Of a DNA stretch of 64,000 nt, positions 27,612 to 39,666 are shown in pieces. The position numbers and the translations under genes were made by a program. This stretch comes from Amphritea balenae (lineage in GTDB: Bacteria > Pseudomonadota > Gammaproteobacteria > Pseudomonadales > Balneatricaceae). The DNA lies in the NCBI RefSeq assembly GCF_003858655.1, contig NZ_RQXV01000002.1, positions 372,001 through 436,000 of the forward strand, given 5' to 3'. Under the pieces are notes generated by a model. The model saw only the letters and a list, made by a program, of their open reading frames with translations, ran no database searches and was not told the origin of the DNA. Position 1 is the first letter of the stretch, and each line of letters opens with the position of its first letter.

Positions 27612-28358
27612 CTATTCCGTTGGCGTCATCTGTACCAGTACGCCAAACAGTGGATGATCCAGGTAGTGCAATTCATTGCTGCGCATACGGCGACCGCTGG
27701 TTAGATTAGTGGTCAGGAAATCGGGGATGGCGGTCTGCGTCAGGTAGCGATTACCGTTGGCGCTTTCATCGTCTGTCATCGCTTCGTTATCACTGCTGGC
27801 AGCGGTGAGGTTGTCGCCTTCAGTCAGGTTCTGGCTGTCTGGCTTGGTCGTTGCTTGTAGTAGAAGTCGTGTTTCAGTGGCGCTGAGTTGGCGGCTATGA
27901 AAAAGGTTGGTACGGAAATGAAGGTAGCGGGCTTTATCAATTGATATGTAACCATCCAGTTCATAAAGACCGTTATCCAGAATGTCACCGCCGGTGATGC
28001 GTACCCGGTTTTGATCCTTTATCTCACCTATCGGCTGTACCCAGGCTTCATGAAACAGCACCCGGTAGTCCGGGCTGCGGCGTAAGCTGGCCTGCTTGCC
28101 GCCCATCTGAAGTGAGGATTTAGGCAGGCGGGTAAAATAGTTTATGGGTTGTCCCTGCTGATAATAAGTCAGCTTGCGGCTACGTAGTGCGGGAACAGCG
28201 TCAATGGTCGGCCAGATTTCGTCATCAAGCGTATCAGACGTAAGATTGCTGAAGATCAGTACTTCTACCTGATAATTTCTGGTTTCAGCCTGTGCGCTGC
28301 TATTGAAAAGCAGTAAAGAGGCTAAGGCGACGACTATCCCTGAGTAAAGCTTGGTCAT
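27612..28358 (-). CDS. csiV: CsiV-family periplasmic protein
   Basis: A 248-residue secreted protein. A signal peptide (MTKLYSG to AQA, about 24 residues) is followed by the start YQVEVLIFSN typical of CsiV, a peptidoglycan-binding protein that in Vibrio supports activity of the LpoA-PBP1A pathway. The C-terminal motif SNELHYLDHPLFGVLVQM is also typical. It starts two bases after the mfd stop and shares its transcript; the mfd-csiV pair occurs in pseudomonads (from memory). The role here is inferred from the family. Confidence 0.82.
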   Translation of the reverse strand: MTKLYSGIVVALASLLLFNSSAQAETRNYQVEVLIFSNLTSDTLDDEIWPTIDAVPALRSRKLTYYQQGQPINYFTRLPKSSLQMGGKQASLRRSPDYRVLFHEAWVQPIGEIKDQNRVRITGGDILDNGLYELDGYISIDKARYLHFRTNLFHSRQLSATETRLLLQATTKPDSQNLTEGDNLTAASSDNEAMTDDESANGNRYLTQTAIPDFLTTNLTSGRRMRSNELHYLDHPLFGVLVQMTPTE

Positions 28359-28360
28359 TG

Positions 28361-31300
28361 TTATTTCTCGGTCAATTGCTGGAGCAGCTGCTCCACGGCT
28401 TTGAAACGTTGCTCTATTTTATCCATGTTCAGTGTGAACTTCAGCTGACTGGCGCCACCAAATTGATATTTTTGTGGTTGTTGCTGGATTAGTTGTACCA
28501 GTTTAAACGGATCGACGCAGGTATCTTCTTCGAAATCGATCCGTCCGCTACTATCGCCGGCGTCGATTTTGCTGATACCAAGCTTATCAGCCTGGAGTTT
28601 CAGCAGGGTTTGTCGAAACAGGTTTTTAGTTTGTTCTGGCAGGATACCAAACCGGTCAATCATCTCAACCTGTAGTTCTTTTAGTTCGATATTGCTGTTG
28701 GCACTGGCGATACGTTTGTACATGATCAGCCGGTTATGGACATCGGGCAGATAATCATCGGGAATCAACGCAGGTAAGCGTAGGTTAATCTCAGCGCCAT
28801 GTTTTAGTGGTGCTTCCAGGTTAGGTGTTTTACCTTCCCGGATTGATTCAACCGCTTGTTCCAGCATCTCCATGTAAAGCGAGAATCCGATATTCTGAAT
28901 CTGGCCGCTCTGATCTTCGCCTAACAATTCGCCTGCGCCACGGATCTCCATATCGTGGGTAGCCAGAGTGAAGCCTGCACCAAGATCATCAGCACTGGCG
29001 ATAGCATCAAGACGTTTTACCGCATCCCCGGTCATGGCTTTGTGGTGGGGAGTCATTAAATAAGCGTAAGCCTGGTGATGGGAGCGGCCGACACGGCCTC
29101 GCAGTTGGTGTAGTTGCGCCAGGCCGAACTTGTCTGCCCGGTCGATGATAATGGTGTTGGCATTAGGGATATCGATGCCGGTTTCGATGATGGTGGTGCA
29201 GACCAGTACGTTATAGCGCTTATGGTAAAAATCACTCATTACCTGCTCAAGCTCACGCTCGCGCATCTGGCCGTGGCCAATGGCGACCCGGGCTTCGGGA
29301 ATAAGTTCGCTGATCTCTCTGGCTGTTTGCTCAATGGTCTTAACTTCATTGTGCAGGTAGTAAACCTGGCCTCCGCGCAATAGTTCTCGCAGTACGGCTT
29401 CTTTCTTCAGTGCGTTATCTGATTGGCGAACAAAGGTTTTAACGGACAGGCGGCGGGCCGGTGGAGTGGCTATTATCGACAGATCGCGAATGCCGGACAT
29501 CGCCATATTAAGTGTTCGTGGAATGGGTGTGGCTGTCAGAGTAAGGATATCAACTTCGGAGCGAAGTGATTTCAGGCGCTCTTTCTGTTGCACGCCGAAG
29601 CGGTGTTCTTCGTCGATAATCAGCAGGCCCAGATCGTTGAACTTGATATTGCCCTGAATCAGTTTGTGGGTGCCGATTACGATATCGGTTTTACCCTGTT
29701 GAAGTGACTCGATTACGCTATTGGTTTGTTTGCCGGAACGGAATCGGGAGATCAGCTCAACATTGACCGGCCAGTCGGCAAAACGGTCACGGAAGTTCTC
29801 AAAGTGTTGTTGAGCAAGCAGCGTGGTGGGTACCAGAATGGCAACCTGCTTGCCGCTCTGTGCCGCCATAAAGGCCGCTCGCATGGCGACTTCGGTTTTA
29901 CCAAAGCCTACGTCACCGCAGACCAGTCGGTCCATCGGTTGTTTAGAGCTCATGTCTTTGACGACGGCTTGAATGGCGTTAGCCTGATCGATGGTTTCTT
30001 CAAACGGGAAGGCGGCGCTAAAGCTGGCGTAATGTTCATCGGGCGCGTCAAACTGATGGCCTTTGCGGGCTGCGCGGCGGGCGTAGATGTCCAGTAGCTC
30101 CACTGCGGTGTCGCGGACTTTCTCTGCGGCTTTTTTGCGTGCTTTACTCCACTGTTCAGTGCCGAGTCGATGTAGTGGTGCCAGTTCGTCGCCGGCGCCG
30201 CTGTAGCGGCTGATCAGATGTAGCGAAGCGACCGGGACGTAGAGCTTGGCTTCATTGGCGTATTCCAGCATCAGGAATTCTGATGTTTGTGAATCGAGTT
30301 GCAGTGTCACTAAGCCCTGATAACGACCAACGCCGTGATCTATGTGCACTACCGGTGCGCTAATGTTCAGTTCGGTCAGGTTTTTTATAACCTGGTCTGA
30401 TTGCTCCTGCTCTTTAGAGCGGCGACGGCGTTGAAAAACCTGATGGCCGAACAGTTGAGATTCGGTGATCAGGTGGAATTTGCCCGGCGCGCTGAGACCT
30501 TTTTCAAGCGGATAGATACAGATGTTGATCGGATAGCCGTCGTTAAAAAACTGTTCCAGATCGTTAACCTGGTGCGGTTTAATATCGATTCGTGCCAATA
30601 GCTCGAGTAGTGCTTCTCTACGGCCTGCGGATTCTGCGCAAAACAGAATACTGTCTTTGGTCTGGTTTAAGAAGCTCTCAATGGCGGCCAGTGGTCGTGC
30701 ATCCTGAGCGTTGATGGTGAGCTCAGGTGGTGCCTGAAACGGCAGGTTGTAACGGCCTGCTTTGGTTTGGGTTTTACCTTCCTGTAACTGTATCCGGTGT
30801 GCGGGCTTAAGGATTTTGAACAGTTCGTTGGCTGGGATAAACAGCTTTTCGGGCGAAAGAATAGGGCGCTCAATGTCATGGCGGCGCTCTTCATAGCGTT
30901 CTTGTACGTCGTGCCAGAACTGTTTGCTGTGCTCTTCCAGGTTGGTGTCTGTCAGGATGAGTGCGTTGTCTGGCAGGTAATCAAATAAGGTTGCGTTATG
31001 ATCAAAAAAAAGTGGTTGATAATATTCGATGCCGGGCGGGCTGATGCCGCTGCTGATGTCCTGATAAACTGAGCAGCGTTTATAGTCCACATCAAAGGTC
31101 TCACGCCAGCGCTGTTTAAAGCTGCTGATCGCTTGTTCATCAAACGGAAACTCTTTGGCGGGCAGTAGTCTGATTTTGCTGACCTGTTCTAGTGAACGTT
31201 GGTTTTCAGGATCAAATGTCCGCAGTGTCTCAACTTCATCGTCAAACAGTTCAATACGATAAGGGCGGGTGCTGCCCATAGGGAATATATCAATGATCGA

Positions 31301-31798
31301 GCCGCGAATGGCAAATTCACCGTGTTCATAAACGGTCTCGGTCAGATGGTAGCCGGCATCGGTAAGCTTGCGGCGCATGGTTTCAAGGTTGAGTGTTTGT
31401 CCCTGATCCATAATGAGTGAGTTGCCATCCAAAAAACTGGTGGGGGCGACCCTGTGCATCAAGGTACTGGCCGGTACTATTAATATGCCTTGTTGCAGCT
31501 GGGGGAGTTTGAAAAGGGTGTTGAGGCGTTCGGAAACAATGTCCTGGTGTGGCGAAAAATTATCATAGGCCAGGGTTTCCCAATCTGAAAACAGGTAGCA
31601 GTCAGTTTCTTTGCTAAAAAAATTAATCTCTGATTTCAGCCGAATGGCGCTGTCCGAGTCATTGGTAATGCAAAGCATTAGCCCGGGGTGTTGCGCTGCG
31701 ATTTCTGCTGTCAGTAGGCCTCTGGCGCTGCCTTGTAGGTTTCCAAGTCGGCGAATGTCGCCCTCTTTCTCGGGCAATTGATATTCAGTTTCAAACAC
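28361..31798 (-). CDS. mfd: Transcription-repair coupling factor Mfd
   Basis: A 1145-residue DNA translocase. In order: UvrB-homology region (about 1-340), linker, RNA-polymerase-interaction domain (about 470-545, VVHIDHGVGRYQGL), RecG-like helicase domains with Walker A GDVGFGKTEVA and DEEH box, translocation motif TIIETGIDIPNANTIII, and the C-terminal TRCF domain (about 985-1090). It removes RNA polymerase stalled at DNA lesions and recruits UvrA. Length equals E. coli Mfd (1148). The divergent neighbour is gap. Confidence 0.97.
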   Translation of the reverse strand: MFETEYQLPEKEGDIRRLGNLQGSARGLLTAEIAAQHPGLMLCITNDSDSAIRLKSEINFFSKETDCYLFSDWETLAYDNFSPHQDIVSERLNTLFKLPQLQQGILIVPASTLMHRVAPTSFLDGNSLIMDQGQTLNLETMRRKLTDAGYHLTETVYEHGEFAIRGSIIDIFPMGSTRPYRIELFDDEVETLRTFDPENQRSLEQVSKIRLLPAKEFPFDEQAISSFKQRWRETFDVDYKRCSVYQDISSGISPPGIEYYQPLFFDHNATLFDYLPDNALILTDTNLEEHSKQFWHDVQERYEERRHDIERPILSPEKLFIPANELFKILKPAHRIQLQEGKTQTKAGRYNLPFQAPPELTINAQDARPLAAIESFLNQTKDSILFCAESAGRREALLELLARIDIKPHQVNDLEQFFNDGYPINICIYPLEKGLSAPGKFHLITESQLFGHQVFQRRRRSKEQEQSDQVIKNLTELNISAPVVHIDHGVGRYQGLVTLQLDSQTSEFLMLEYANEAKLYVPVASLHLISRYSGAGDELAPLHRLGTEQWSKARKKAAEKVRDTAVELLDIYARRAARKGHQFDAPDEHYASFSAAFPFEETIDQANAIQAVVKDMSSKQPMDRLVCGDVGFGKTEVAMRAAFMAAQSGKQVAILVPTTLLAQQHFENFRDRFADWPVNVELISRFRSGKQTNSVIESLQQGKTDIVIGTHKLIQGNIKFNDLGLLIIDEEHRFGVQQKERLKSLRSEVDILTLTATPIPRTLNMAMSGIRDLSIIATPPARRLSVKTFVRQSDNALKKEAVLRELLRGGQVYYLHNEVKTIEQTAREISELIPEARVAIGHGQMRERELEQVMSDFYHKRYNVLVCTTIIETGIDIPNANTIIIDRADKFGLAQLHQLRGRVGRSHHQAYAYLMTPHHKAMTGDAVKRLDAIASADDLGAGFTLATHDMEIRGAGELLGEDQSGQIQNIGFSLYMEMLEQAVESIREGKTPNLEAPLKHGAEINLRLPALIPDDYLPDVHNRLIMYKRIASANSNIELKELQVEMIDRFGILPEQTKNLFRQTLLKLQADKLGISKIDAGDSSGRIDFEEDTCVDPFKLVQLIQQQPQKYQFGGASQLKFTLNMDKIEQRFKAVEQLLQQLTEK

Positions 31799-31881
31799 TT
31801 ACCGAAAACTCCACAGTGATTACTTGATAGAAAAACAGATCTGGGTGCCTATGTTACGGAGCGCGATACAAAAGTACACAA

Positions 31882-31903
31882 CAAAAATACTGTAATATTT
31901 TTG
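31882..31903. repeat. 8-bp inverted repeat in the mfd-gap intergenic region
   Basis: CAAAAATA (31882-31889) and TATTTTTG (31896-31903) with a six-base centre, in the 233-bp region between divergent mfd and gap. Nearby, TTTTTGATT is repeated in tandem with 12-bp period just before the gap SD. Could be an operator; no regulator is identified. Confidence 0.45.
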
Positions 31904-32031
31904 CAAAATACCCCTAAAGTGTAGTGATTCTGATTTGCCCGCAGCTGCGGAAAAGAGGATAATGTGGACCAGCAAAAATTTGACTGATATTTTTGATTGC
32001 ATTTTTGATTACTACCTTTATGGAGTGAGCC

Positions 32032-33468
32032 GTGAGCCAAGATAAAGTGTTAGCTGACTGGAAAGGTCGCGAAGCATTAGCTGAAGAGATGATTCCACTG
32101 GTTGGACGTCTGTATCGTGACAAGAACGTTGAGACATCCGTTTTCGGACGTCTGATTGTAAAACGTTCCGTAGTGGATGTGCTAAAAGCACACCGATTTG
32201 TGCGCCAGGTTGAAGAGCAGGAGTTGTCAGTTGCTGATACTCATCCTGTACTGAAAGCACTGGATAACATTGATGTTAAAAATGCACACGTGGATGTTGG
32301 TAAGCTGGCGGTTAAATTCCGTGATGAGGCCAATGGCGCATCACTGGAAGATTTTCTTGCTGAAGAGCTGGCTCCTGCAATAGGCGGTGATGCTGCTCAG
32401 CATACAGATGTGGTTCTGTATGGCTTTGGTCGTATTGGTCGTCTGTTAGCGCGTCTGCTAATTGAGCGTACCGGTGGTGGTCAGTCTCTGCGTTTGCGTG
32501 CCATTGTTGTGCGTAAAGGTAAGGCAGCTAAAGATCTGGAAAAGCGTGCCAGTCTGCTGCGTCGTGATTCTGTGCATGGTTCTTTCAAAGGTACCATCCA
32601 GGTTGACGAAGAGAATCAGGCGATCATCGCTAATGGTAACCTGATCAAGGTTATCTACTCCGATGGTCCGGATCAGGTTGATTACACCTCGTACGGTATC
32701 AACAATGCACTGATACTGGATAACACCGGTATCTGGCGTGATGAAGCTGGCCTGTCGCTGCACCTTAAGTCTAAGGGTGCATCTAAGGTTGCGCTGACAG
32801 CACCAGGTAAGGGCATTAAGAATATCGTTATGGGTGTTAACCATGCTGATATTTCTGATGACGACAATATTCTGTCTGCTGCATCTTGTACTACTAACGC
32901 AATCGCGCCGGTTCTAAAGGCGTTGGATGTTAAGTATGGTGTGACTAACGGTCACGTTGAGACTGTTCATGCTTACACCAATGACCAGAACCTGATCGAT
33001 AACTACCATAAAGGTGATCGCCGCGGTCGTGCAGCGGGCCTTAACATGGTTATTACCGAGACCGGTGCTGCTAAAGCGGTATCTAAAGCTCTGCCTCAGT
33101 TAGAAGGTAAGCTGACCGGTAATGCGATCCGTGTTCCTACGCCAAACGTTTCAATGGCTATTCTGAATCTGAATCTGGACAGCCCTGCAGATAAAGAAAC
33201 CCTGAATGCATACCTGCGTGATCAGGCGCTGCATTCTCCATTGCAGAAGCAGATCGATTACAGCAACTCACCTGAAGCTGTGTCTTCTGACTTTGTTGGT
33301 TCTCGTGCTGCTGGTGTTGTTGATGCGTTGGCAACTATTGCTGAAGATAACCGTTGTGTACTTTATGTTTGGTACGATAATGAGTTCGGTTACAGCTGTC
33401 AGGTGATTCGTCTGGCTCAGCGTATGGCTCAGTGCACACTGCCTGCATTCCCGAAAGCTAAGCGTTAA
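32032..33468 (+). CDS. gap: Glyceraldehyde-3-phosphate dehydrogenase, long type
   Basis: A 478-residue enzyme. Residues 127-478 are a normal phosphorylating GAPDH: Rossmann motif VVLYGFGRIGRLLARL, catalytic Cys at 286 in SAASCTTNAIAPV, HAYTNDQN and RRGRAAGLNM phosphate-site motifs, and the end WYDNEFGYSCQV. The first 125 residues are an extra alpha-helical-looking domain absent from GapA; long forms of this kind occur in pseudomonads next to mfd and nqr (from memory). It interconverts glyceraldehyde-3-phosphate and 1,3-bisphosphoglycerate; cofactor preference cannot be read with certainty. Start GTG at 32032 after GGAG (32022-32025). Confidence 0.92.
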   Translation: MSQDKVLADWKGREALAEEMIPLVGRLYRDKNVETSVFGRLIVKRSVVDVLKAHRFVRQVEEQELSVADTHPVLKALDNIDVKNAHVDVGKLAVKFRDEANGASLEDFLAEELAPAIGGDAAQHTDVVLYGFGRIGRLLARLLIERTGGGQSLRLRAIVVRKGKAAKDLEKRASLLRRDSVHGSFKGTIQVDEENQAIIANGNLIKVIYSDGPDQVDYTSYGINNALILDNTGIWRDEAGLSLHLKSKGASKVALTAPGKGIKNIVMGVNHADISDDDNILSAASCTTNAIAPVLKALDVKYGVTNGHVETVHAYTNDQNLIDNYHKGDRRGRAAGLNMVITETGAAKAVSKALPQLEGKLTGNAIRVPTPNVSMAILNLNLDSPADKETLNAYLRDQALHSPLQKQIDYSNSPEAVSSDFVGSRAAGVVDALATIAEDNRCVLYVWYDNEFGYSCQVIRLAQRMAQCTLPAFPKAKR

Positions 33469-33488
33469 TAGACTTTCGGATAATAGTG

Positions 33489-33514
33489 AAAACCGCTTTA
33501 AAGAGCGGTTTTTT
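33489..33514 (+). terminator. Rho-independent terminator after gap
   Basis: AACCGCT (33491-33497), loop TTAAAG, AGCGGTT (33504-33510), then further T. Confidence 0.85.
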
Positions 33515-35136
<1,622 letters not shown>

Positions 35137-35138
35137 TC

Positions 35139-36350
35139 ATGAGCTTGAGAAATATTCTTGATAAAATGGAGCCGCATTTCCATAAAGGCGGCAGGTATGA
35201 AAACTGGTATGCGCTGTATGAAGCAGCCGATACTATTTTCTACACTCCGGGTCACGTAACTAAGGCCGCTGCTCACGTACGTGATGCGGTAGACCTTAAG
35301 CGTATGATGATCCTGGTATGGGCTTGTACCTTCCCGGCAGTTTTCTTCGGTTTATACAACGTTGGTTTCCAGGCAAATACTGCTATGGCCGCGTTGGGTG
35401 TAACTGAACCTACTACCTGGCAGGGTAGTCTGGCATCGGTGTTTACCAGCTTTAGCCCGGACAGTCTGTGGGATAACATCATCCACGGCGCAATGTACTG
35501 GCTGCCAATCTACATCGTTACTTTCGTTGTAGGTGGTTTCTGGGAAGTGCTGTTTGCGATGAAGCGTGGTCATGAAGTTAACGAAGGTTTCTTCGTATCT
35601 TCTATCCTGTTTGCCCTTATTCTGCCGCCGACCATTCCTTTATGGCAGGTAGCGCTGGGTATCAGCTTCGGTATCGTAATTGGTAAGGAAGTATTCGGTG
35701 GTACCGGTAAAAACTTCCTGAACCCTGCACTGACCGGTCGTGCTTTCCTGTTCTTCGCATACCCTGCTCAGATGTCAGGTGATGCGATCTGGACTGCGGT
35801 TGACGGCTTCTCTGGTGCTACGCCACTGGGTCTGGCTGCAGCAGGCGGTGTTGATGCGATTCTGGCACAGAACATTACCTGGTTCGATGCATTCATTGGT
35901 ACTATTCAGGGTTCTGTAGGTGAGGTGTCTACCTTCGCCATCTTGATCGGTGGTGCTGTACTGCTGATTGCTAAGATAGCTGCATGGCGTATTGTTGCCG
36001 GTGTTTTCCTGGGTATGACGCTTCTGTCGACCCTGTTTAACATGATCGGCTCTGATACTAATGCTATGTTTGCGCTGCCATTCTACTGGCATCTGGTGTT
36101 GGGCGGATTTGCATTCGGTATGTTCTTTATGGCAACCGATCCGGTATCTGCCTCTATGACCAATACCGGTAAATGGGTGTTTGGTGCTCTGATCGGTGTG
36201 ATGGTTGTTCTTATCCGGGTAGTTAACCCAGCATTCCCTGAGGGTATGATGCTGGCGATTCTGTTCGCAAACCTGTTTGCGCCACTGATCGACAACTTTG
36301 TTGTTCAAGCGAATATCAAGCGGAGGGCTTTGCGCAATGTCAGCAAATAA
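35139..36350 (+). CDS. nqrB: Na+-translocating NADH:quinone reductase subunit B
   Basis: A 403-residue membrane subunit that carries riboflavin and covalently bound FMN and forms much of the Na+ pathway. The flavinylation motif SGAT is at residues 225-228 with T228 as FMN acceptor. About ten hydrophobic segments are visible. The N-terminus ([19 protein letters not shown]) is typical. It overlaps nqrC by 14 bp. Confidence 0.97.
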   Translation: MSLRNILDKMEPHFHKGGRYENWYALYEAADTIFYTPGHVTKAAAHVRDAVDLKRMMILVWACTFPAVFFGLYNVGFQANTAMAALGVTEPTTWQGSLASVFTSFSPDSLWDNIIHGAMYWLPIYIVTFVVGGFWEVLFAMKRGHEVNEGFFVSSILFALILPPTIPLWQVALGISFGIVIGKEVFGGTGKNFLNPALTGRAFLFFAYPAQMSGDAIWTAVDGFSGATPLGLAAAGGVDAILAQNITWFDAFIGTIQGSVGEVSTFAILIGGAVLLIAKIAAWRIVAGVFLGMTLLSTLFNMIGSDTNAMFALPFYWHLVLGGFAFGMFFMATDPVSASMTNTGKWVFGALIGVMVVLIRVVNPAFPEGMMLAILFANLFAPLIDNFVVQANIKRRALRNVSK

Positions 36351-37125
36351 AGATTCCATCGGTAGAACGATTACCGTTGCTGTTTTACTTTGTGTGGTTT
36401 GTTCCGTTGTTGTATCCGCGGCAGCAGTACTGCTCAAACCTCTACAGGTAGCTAATAAAAACCTCGACCGTCAGACCAATATCCTGGCCGCAGCTGGTGT
36501 TGCCACTGCAGGACAAGATATTCCGGCGCTGTTCAGTGAGGTAATTGAGAAGCGCTTCGTTGATCTGCGTACCGGTAAGTACACTGAAGTGTCTGATCCG
36601 GCGCGTTACGATGCCAAGAAAGCCGCTAAAGAGTCCGACACTGGTGTCGCTCTTGAGCGTGGTATCGATATCGCCTCAATCAAGTATCAGGCGAAAGTTA
36701 TGCCGGTATACCTGGTTAAAGGCGAAAGTGAGACTGGCTACGATAAGGTGATTCTGCCAGTACACGGTTACGGCCTCTGGTCTACCTTGTACGGTTTCCT
36801 GGCGCTGGAAAGTGACCTCAACACTGTTGTTGGTCTGGGTTTCTACTCTCATGCAGAAACCCCTGGGTTGGGTGGCGAAGTCGATAATCCGAACTGGAAA
36901 GCGGTTTGGCCTGGTAAGGAAGTTTATCCGGCAGGTTCCATGGAACCTAAACTGGGCCTGATTAAAGGTACTGTTGATCCGGCTAACGCGAATGCCAAGC
37001 ATCAGATCGATGGTCTGGCTGGCGCGACTCTGACAGCAAATGGTGTTACCAACCTGGTTCAGTTCTGGATGGGCGAGAATGGTTATGCACCATTCCTGGC
37101 AAACCTGAAAGCAGGGGGGGCGTAA
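36337..37125 (+). CDS. nqrC: Na+-translocating NADH:quinone reductase subunit C
   Basis: A 262-residue subunit with one N-terminal membrane anchor (about 9-32) and a periplasmic FMN-binding domain. The acceptor threonine is T231 in LAGATLT, modified by ApbE. The open frame extends 13 codons upstream into nqrB, but ATG at 36337 follows GCGGAGGG and gives the family N-terminus. nqrD starts three bases after the stop. Confidence 0.96.
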   Translation: MSANKDSIGRTITVAVLLCVVCSVVVSAAAVLLKPLQVANKNLDRQTNILAAAGVATAGQDIPALFSEVIEKRFVDLRTGKYTEVSDPARYDAKKAAKESDTGVALERGIDIASIKYQAKVMPVYLVKGESETGYDKVILPVHGYGLWSTLYGFLALESDLNTVVGLGFYSHAETPGLGGEVDNPNWKAVWPGKEVYPAGSMEPKLGLIKGTVDPANANAKHQIDGLAGATLTANGVTNLVQFWMGENGYAPFLANLKAGGA

Positions 37126-37128
37126 CTC

Positions 37129-37788
37129 ATGTCTCAAGCTAAAGAAGTCCTGTTAGGACCTATTTTTACCAATAACCCGATCGGTTTGCAGATCCTGGGT
37201 ATCTGTTCCGCACTGGCGGTAACATCTAACCTGGGTACTGCATTTGTAATGTCACTGGCGGTAATTGTTGTAACAGCGTTTTCTAACCTGTTTATCTCTA
37301 TTATCCGTAATCAGATTCCGAGTAATATTCGGATCATCTGTCAGATGGCGATCATTGCATCATTGGTAATCGTGGTAGACCAGATCCTGAAAGCTTACGC
37401 TTACGATATTTCGAAGCAGCTTTCTGTATTTGTTGGTCTGATCATTACTAACTGTATCGTAATGGGTCGTGCCGAAGCGTTCGCGATGAAGAACCCTCCT
37501 GGAATCTCCTTCCTGGATGGTGTCGGTAACGGTCTGGGCTACGGTGTGGTACTGATCTTTGTTGGTTTCCTACGTGAGCTGTTCGGTGCCGGTAAGCTGT
37601 TCGGTATTGAAGTGCTGCCGCTGGTGACTGACGGTGGTTGGTATTATGCAAACGGTATGATGCTGCTGCCACCAAGTGCGTTCTTCATTATTGGTATCTT
37701 CATCTGGCTGGTTCGTTCCTTCAAGAAGGATCAGGTTGAAGCACCTGAGTTCGAGCTGGCGAAAAACTCTAAGAAGGAGGCGGTGTAA
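37129..37788 (+). CDS. nqrD: Na+-translocating NADH:quinone reductase subunit D
   Basis: A 219-residue polytopic subunit of the NqrDE/RnfAE family with about six membrane segments. The conserved Cys of the intramembrane Fe centre lies in [20 protein letters not shown]. NqrD and NqrE are related and face opposite sides of the membrane. Its stop overlaps the nqrE ATG by one base. Confidence 0.97.
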   Translation: MSQAKEVLLGPIFTNNPIGLQILGICSALAVTSNLGTAFVMSLAVIVVTAFSNLFISIIRNQIPSNIRIICQMAIIASLVIVVDQILKAYAYDISKQLSVFVGLIITNCIVMGRAEAFAMKNPPGISFLDGVGNGLGYGVVLIFVGFLRELFGAGKLFGIEVLPLVTDGGWYYANGMMLLPPSAFFIIGIFIWLVRSFKKDQVEAPEFELAKNSKKEAV

Positions 37789-38396
37789 TGGAACAGTACA
37801 TCAGCCTGGTTGTTAAGGCGATTTTCGTTGAAAACATGGCGCTGGCCTTCTTCCTGGGGATGTGTACATTCCTGGCGATCTCTAAGAAGGTACAGACTTC
37901 TCTGGGTCTGGGTATCGCAGTAATTGTAGTATTGGCGATCACCACCCCGGTAAACAACTTGATCTATAACTTGCTGCTGCGCGAAGGTGCACTGGCATGG
38001 GCCGGTTATCCGGAAGTAGATCTGAGCTTCCTGGGTTACATCTCTTACATCGGCGTTATCGCGGCGATGGTTCAGATTCTTGAGATGTTCCTGGATAAGT
38101 ACGTACCTGTACTTTACAACTCACTGGGTGTATTCCTGCCGCTGATTACCGTGAACTGTGCCATCATGGGTGCTGCTCTGTTCATGGTAGAGCGTGACTA
38201 CACTTTCGGTGAGTCTGTTGTATATGGTACTGGTGCTGGTATCGGTTGGGCGCTGGCAATTACAGCCCTGGCAGGTATTCGTGAAAAACTGAAATACAGC
38301 GACGTACCGGATGGTTTGCGTGGTCTGGGTATCACCTTCATTACTGTTGGTCTGATGTCCCTGGGCTTCATGTCTTTCTCCGGCGTTCAGCTGTAA
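37788..38396 (+). CDS. nqrE: Na+-translocating NADH:quinone reductase subunit E
   Basis: A 202-residue polytopic partner of NqrD. Conserved Cys residues occur in [15 protein letters not shown] and [16 protein letters not shown], expected to help bind the intramembrane iron centre shared with NqrD. About six membrane helices. Starts inside the nqrD stop (TAATG) after GAAGGAGG; nqrF follows after 36 bases. Confidence 0.97.
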   Translation: MEQYISLVVKAIFVENMALAFFLGMCTFLAISKKVQTSLGLGIAVIVVLAITTPVNNLIYNLLLREGALAWAGYPEVDLSFLGYISYIGVIAAMVQILEMFLDKYVPVLYNSLGVFLPLITVNCAIMGAALFMVERDYTFGESVVYGTGAGIGWALAITALAGIREKLKYSDVPDGLRGLGITFITVGLMSLGFMSFSGVQL

Positions 38397-38432
38397 AGCT
38401 GTCACATGATTAACTAAAGGAAGGATTAGCTA

Positions 38433-39659
38433 ATGAATGCAGAAATCGTTCTCGGCGTTGTCATGTTTACTGCGGTGGTGCTTGCACTGGTCGCGGTAAT
38501 TCTGGCAGCCCGTTCAAAACTGGTTAGCTCCGGTGATGTGACTATTCGCATCAACGAAGATGATGCTAAAACAATTACAGTACCTGCTGGCGGTAAGCTG
38601 CTGCAGACACTGGCAGAAAAAGGGATCTTTATCCCGTCTGCCTGTGGTGGTGGCGGTACCTGTGCCCAGTGTAAGTGTCAGGTTCTTGAAGGTGGTGGTT
38701 CTATGCTGCCAACTGAGGAATCTCACTTCACTATGCGTGAAGCTAAAGAGGGCTGGCGCCTGTCTTGTCAGGTTGCGGTTAAACAGGACATGGAACTTGA
38801 ACTTGAAGAGGAAATCTTCGGTGTTCAGAAGTGGGAGTGTACTGTTGAATCTAACCCTAACGTTGCGACCTTTATTAAGGAGCTGACTCTGCGTCTGCCT
38901 GAAGGTGAAAACGTTGACTTCCGTGCCGGTGGTTACGTTCAGCTTGAATGTCCGCCGCACGAAGTACACTACAAAGACTTCGATATTGAAGAAGAGTACC
39001 GTGGTGACTGGGATAAGTTCGATCAGTGGCGCTATGTTTCGAAGGTGAGTGAAAACACTATTCGTGCATACTCTATGGCCAACTATCCGGAAGAGCGTGG
39101 TGTTGTTAAGTTCAATATCCGTATCGCATCTCCACCTCCGGGTACAGATGTGCCTCCGGGCATCATGTCTTCATACGTATTCAACCTGAAGCCAGGTGAT
39201 AAAATTACCGTTTACGGACCATTTGGTGAGTTCTTTGCCAAAGATACCGATAATGAGATGGTGTTTATCGGTGGTGGTGCAGGTATGGCGCCGATGCGTT
39301 CCCATATCTTCGATCAGCTGAAGCGTCTGAACTCTAAGCGTAAGATCTCTTTCTGGTATGGTGCGCGCTCACTGCGTGAGTGCTTCTATAACGAAGAGTA
39401 CGATATGCTGGCCGCAGAAAATGATAACTTTAAGTGGCACCTGGCACTGTCTGATCCGCAAGCGGAAGACAACTGGGATGGCATGACAGGTTTCATTCAT
39501 AACGTGTTGTACGAAAATTATCTGAAGGACCATGATGCGCCGGAAGATTGTGAGTACTACATGTGTGGACCGCCTATGATGAACTCCGCCGTAATCCAGA
39601 TGCTGCTTGATCTGGGTGTTGAACGGGAAAATATCTTCCTCGACGACTTTGGTGGCTGA
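38433..39659 (+). CDS. nqrF: Na+-translocating NADH:quinone reductase subunit F
   Basis: A 408-residue electron-entry subunit. After one membrane anchor (about 3-25) comes a 2Fe-2S ferredoxin domain with C71, C77, C80 and C112, then an FAD-binding domain ([11 protein letters not shown]) and an NADH-binding domain ([17 protein letters not shown]). It oxidises NADH and passes electrons to the other Nqr flavins. SD AAGGAAGG precedes the ATG. Confidence 0.97.
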   Translation: MNAEIVLGVVMFTAVVLALVAVILAARSKLVSSGDVTIRINEDDAKTITVPAGGKLLQTLAEKGIFIPSACGGGGTCAQCKCQVLEGGGSMLPTEESHFTMREAKEGWRLSCQVAVKQDMELELEEEIFGVQKWECTVESNPNVATFIKELTLRLPEGENVDFRAGGYVQLECPPHEVHYKDFDIEEEYRGDWDKFDQWRYVSKVSENTIRAYSMANYPEERGVVKFNIRIASPPPGTDVPPGIMSSYVFNLKPGDKITVYGPFGEFFAKDTDNEMVFIGGGAGMAPMRSHIFDQLKRLNSKRKISFWYGARSLRECFYNEEYDMLAAENDNFKWHLALSDPQAEDNWDGMTGFIHNVLYENYLKDHDAPEDCEYYMCGPPMMNSAVIQMLLDLGVERENIFLDDFGG

Positions 39660-39666
39660 TCAGCTA

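Noticed and set aside
35775-36437. 220-codon antisense open frame across nqrB and nqrC.
   Set aside because: It is the reverse-frame shadow of strongly conserved genes; the translated product is rich in His, Gln, Thr and Asn with no domain.
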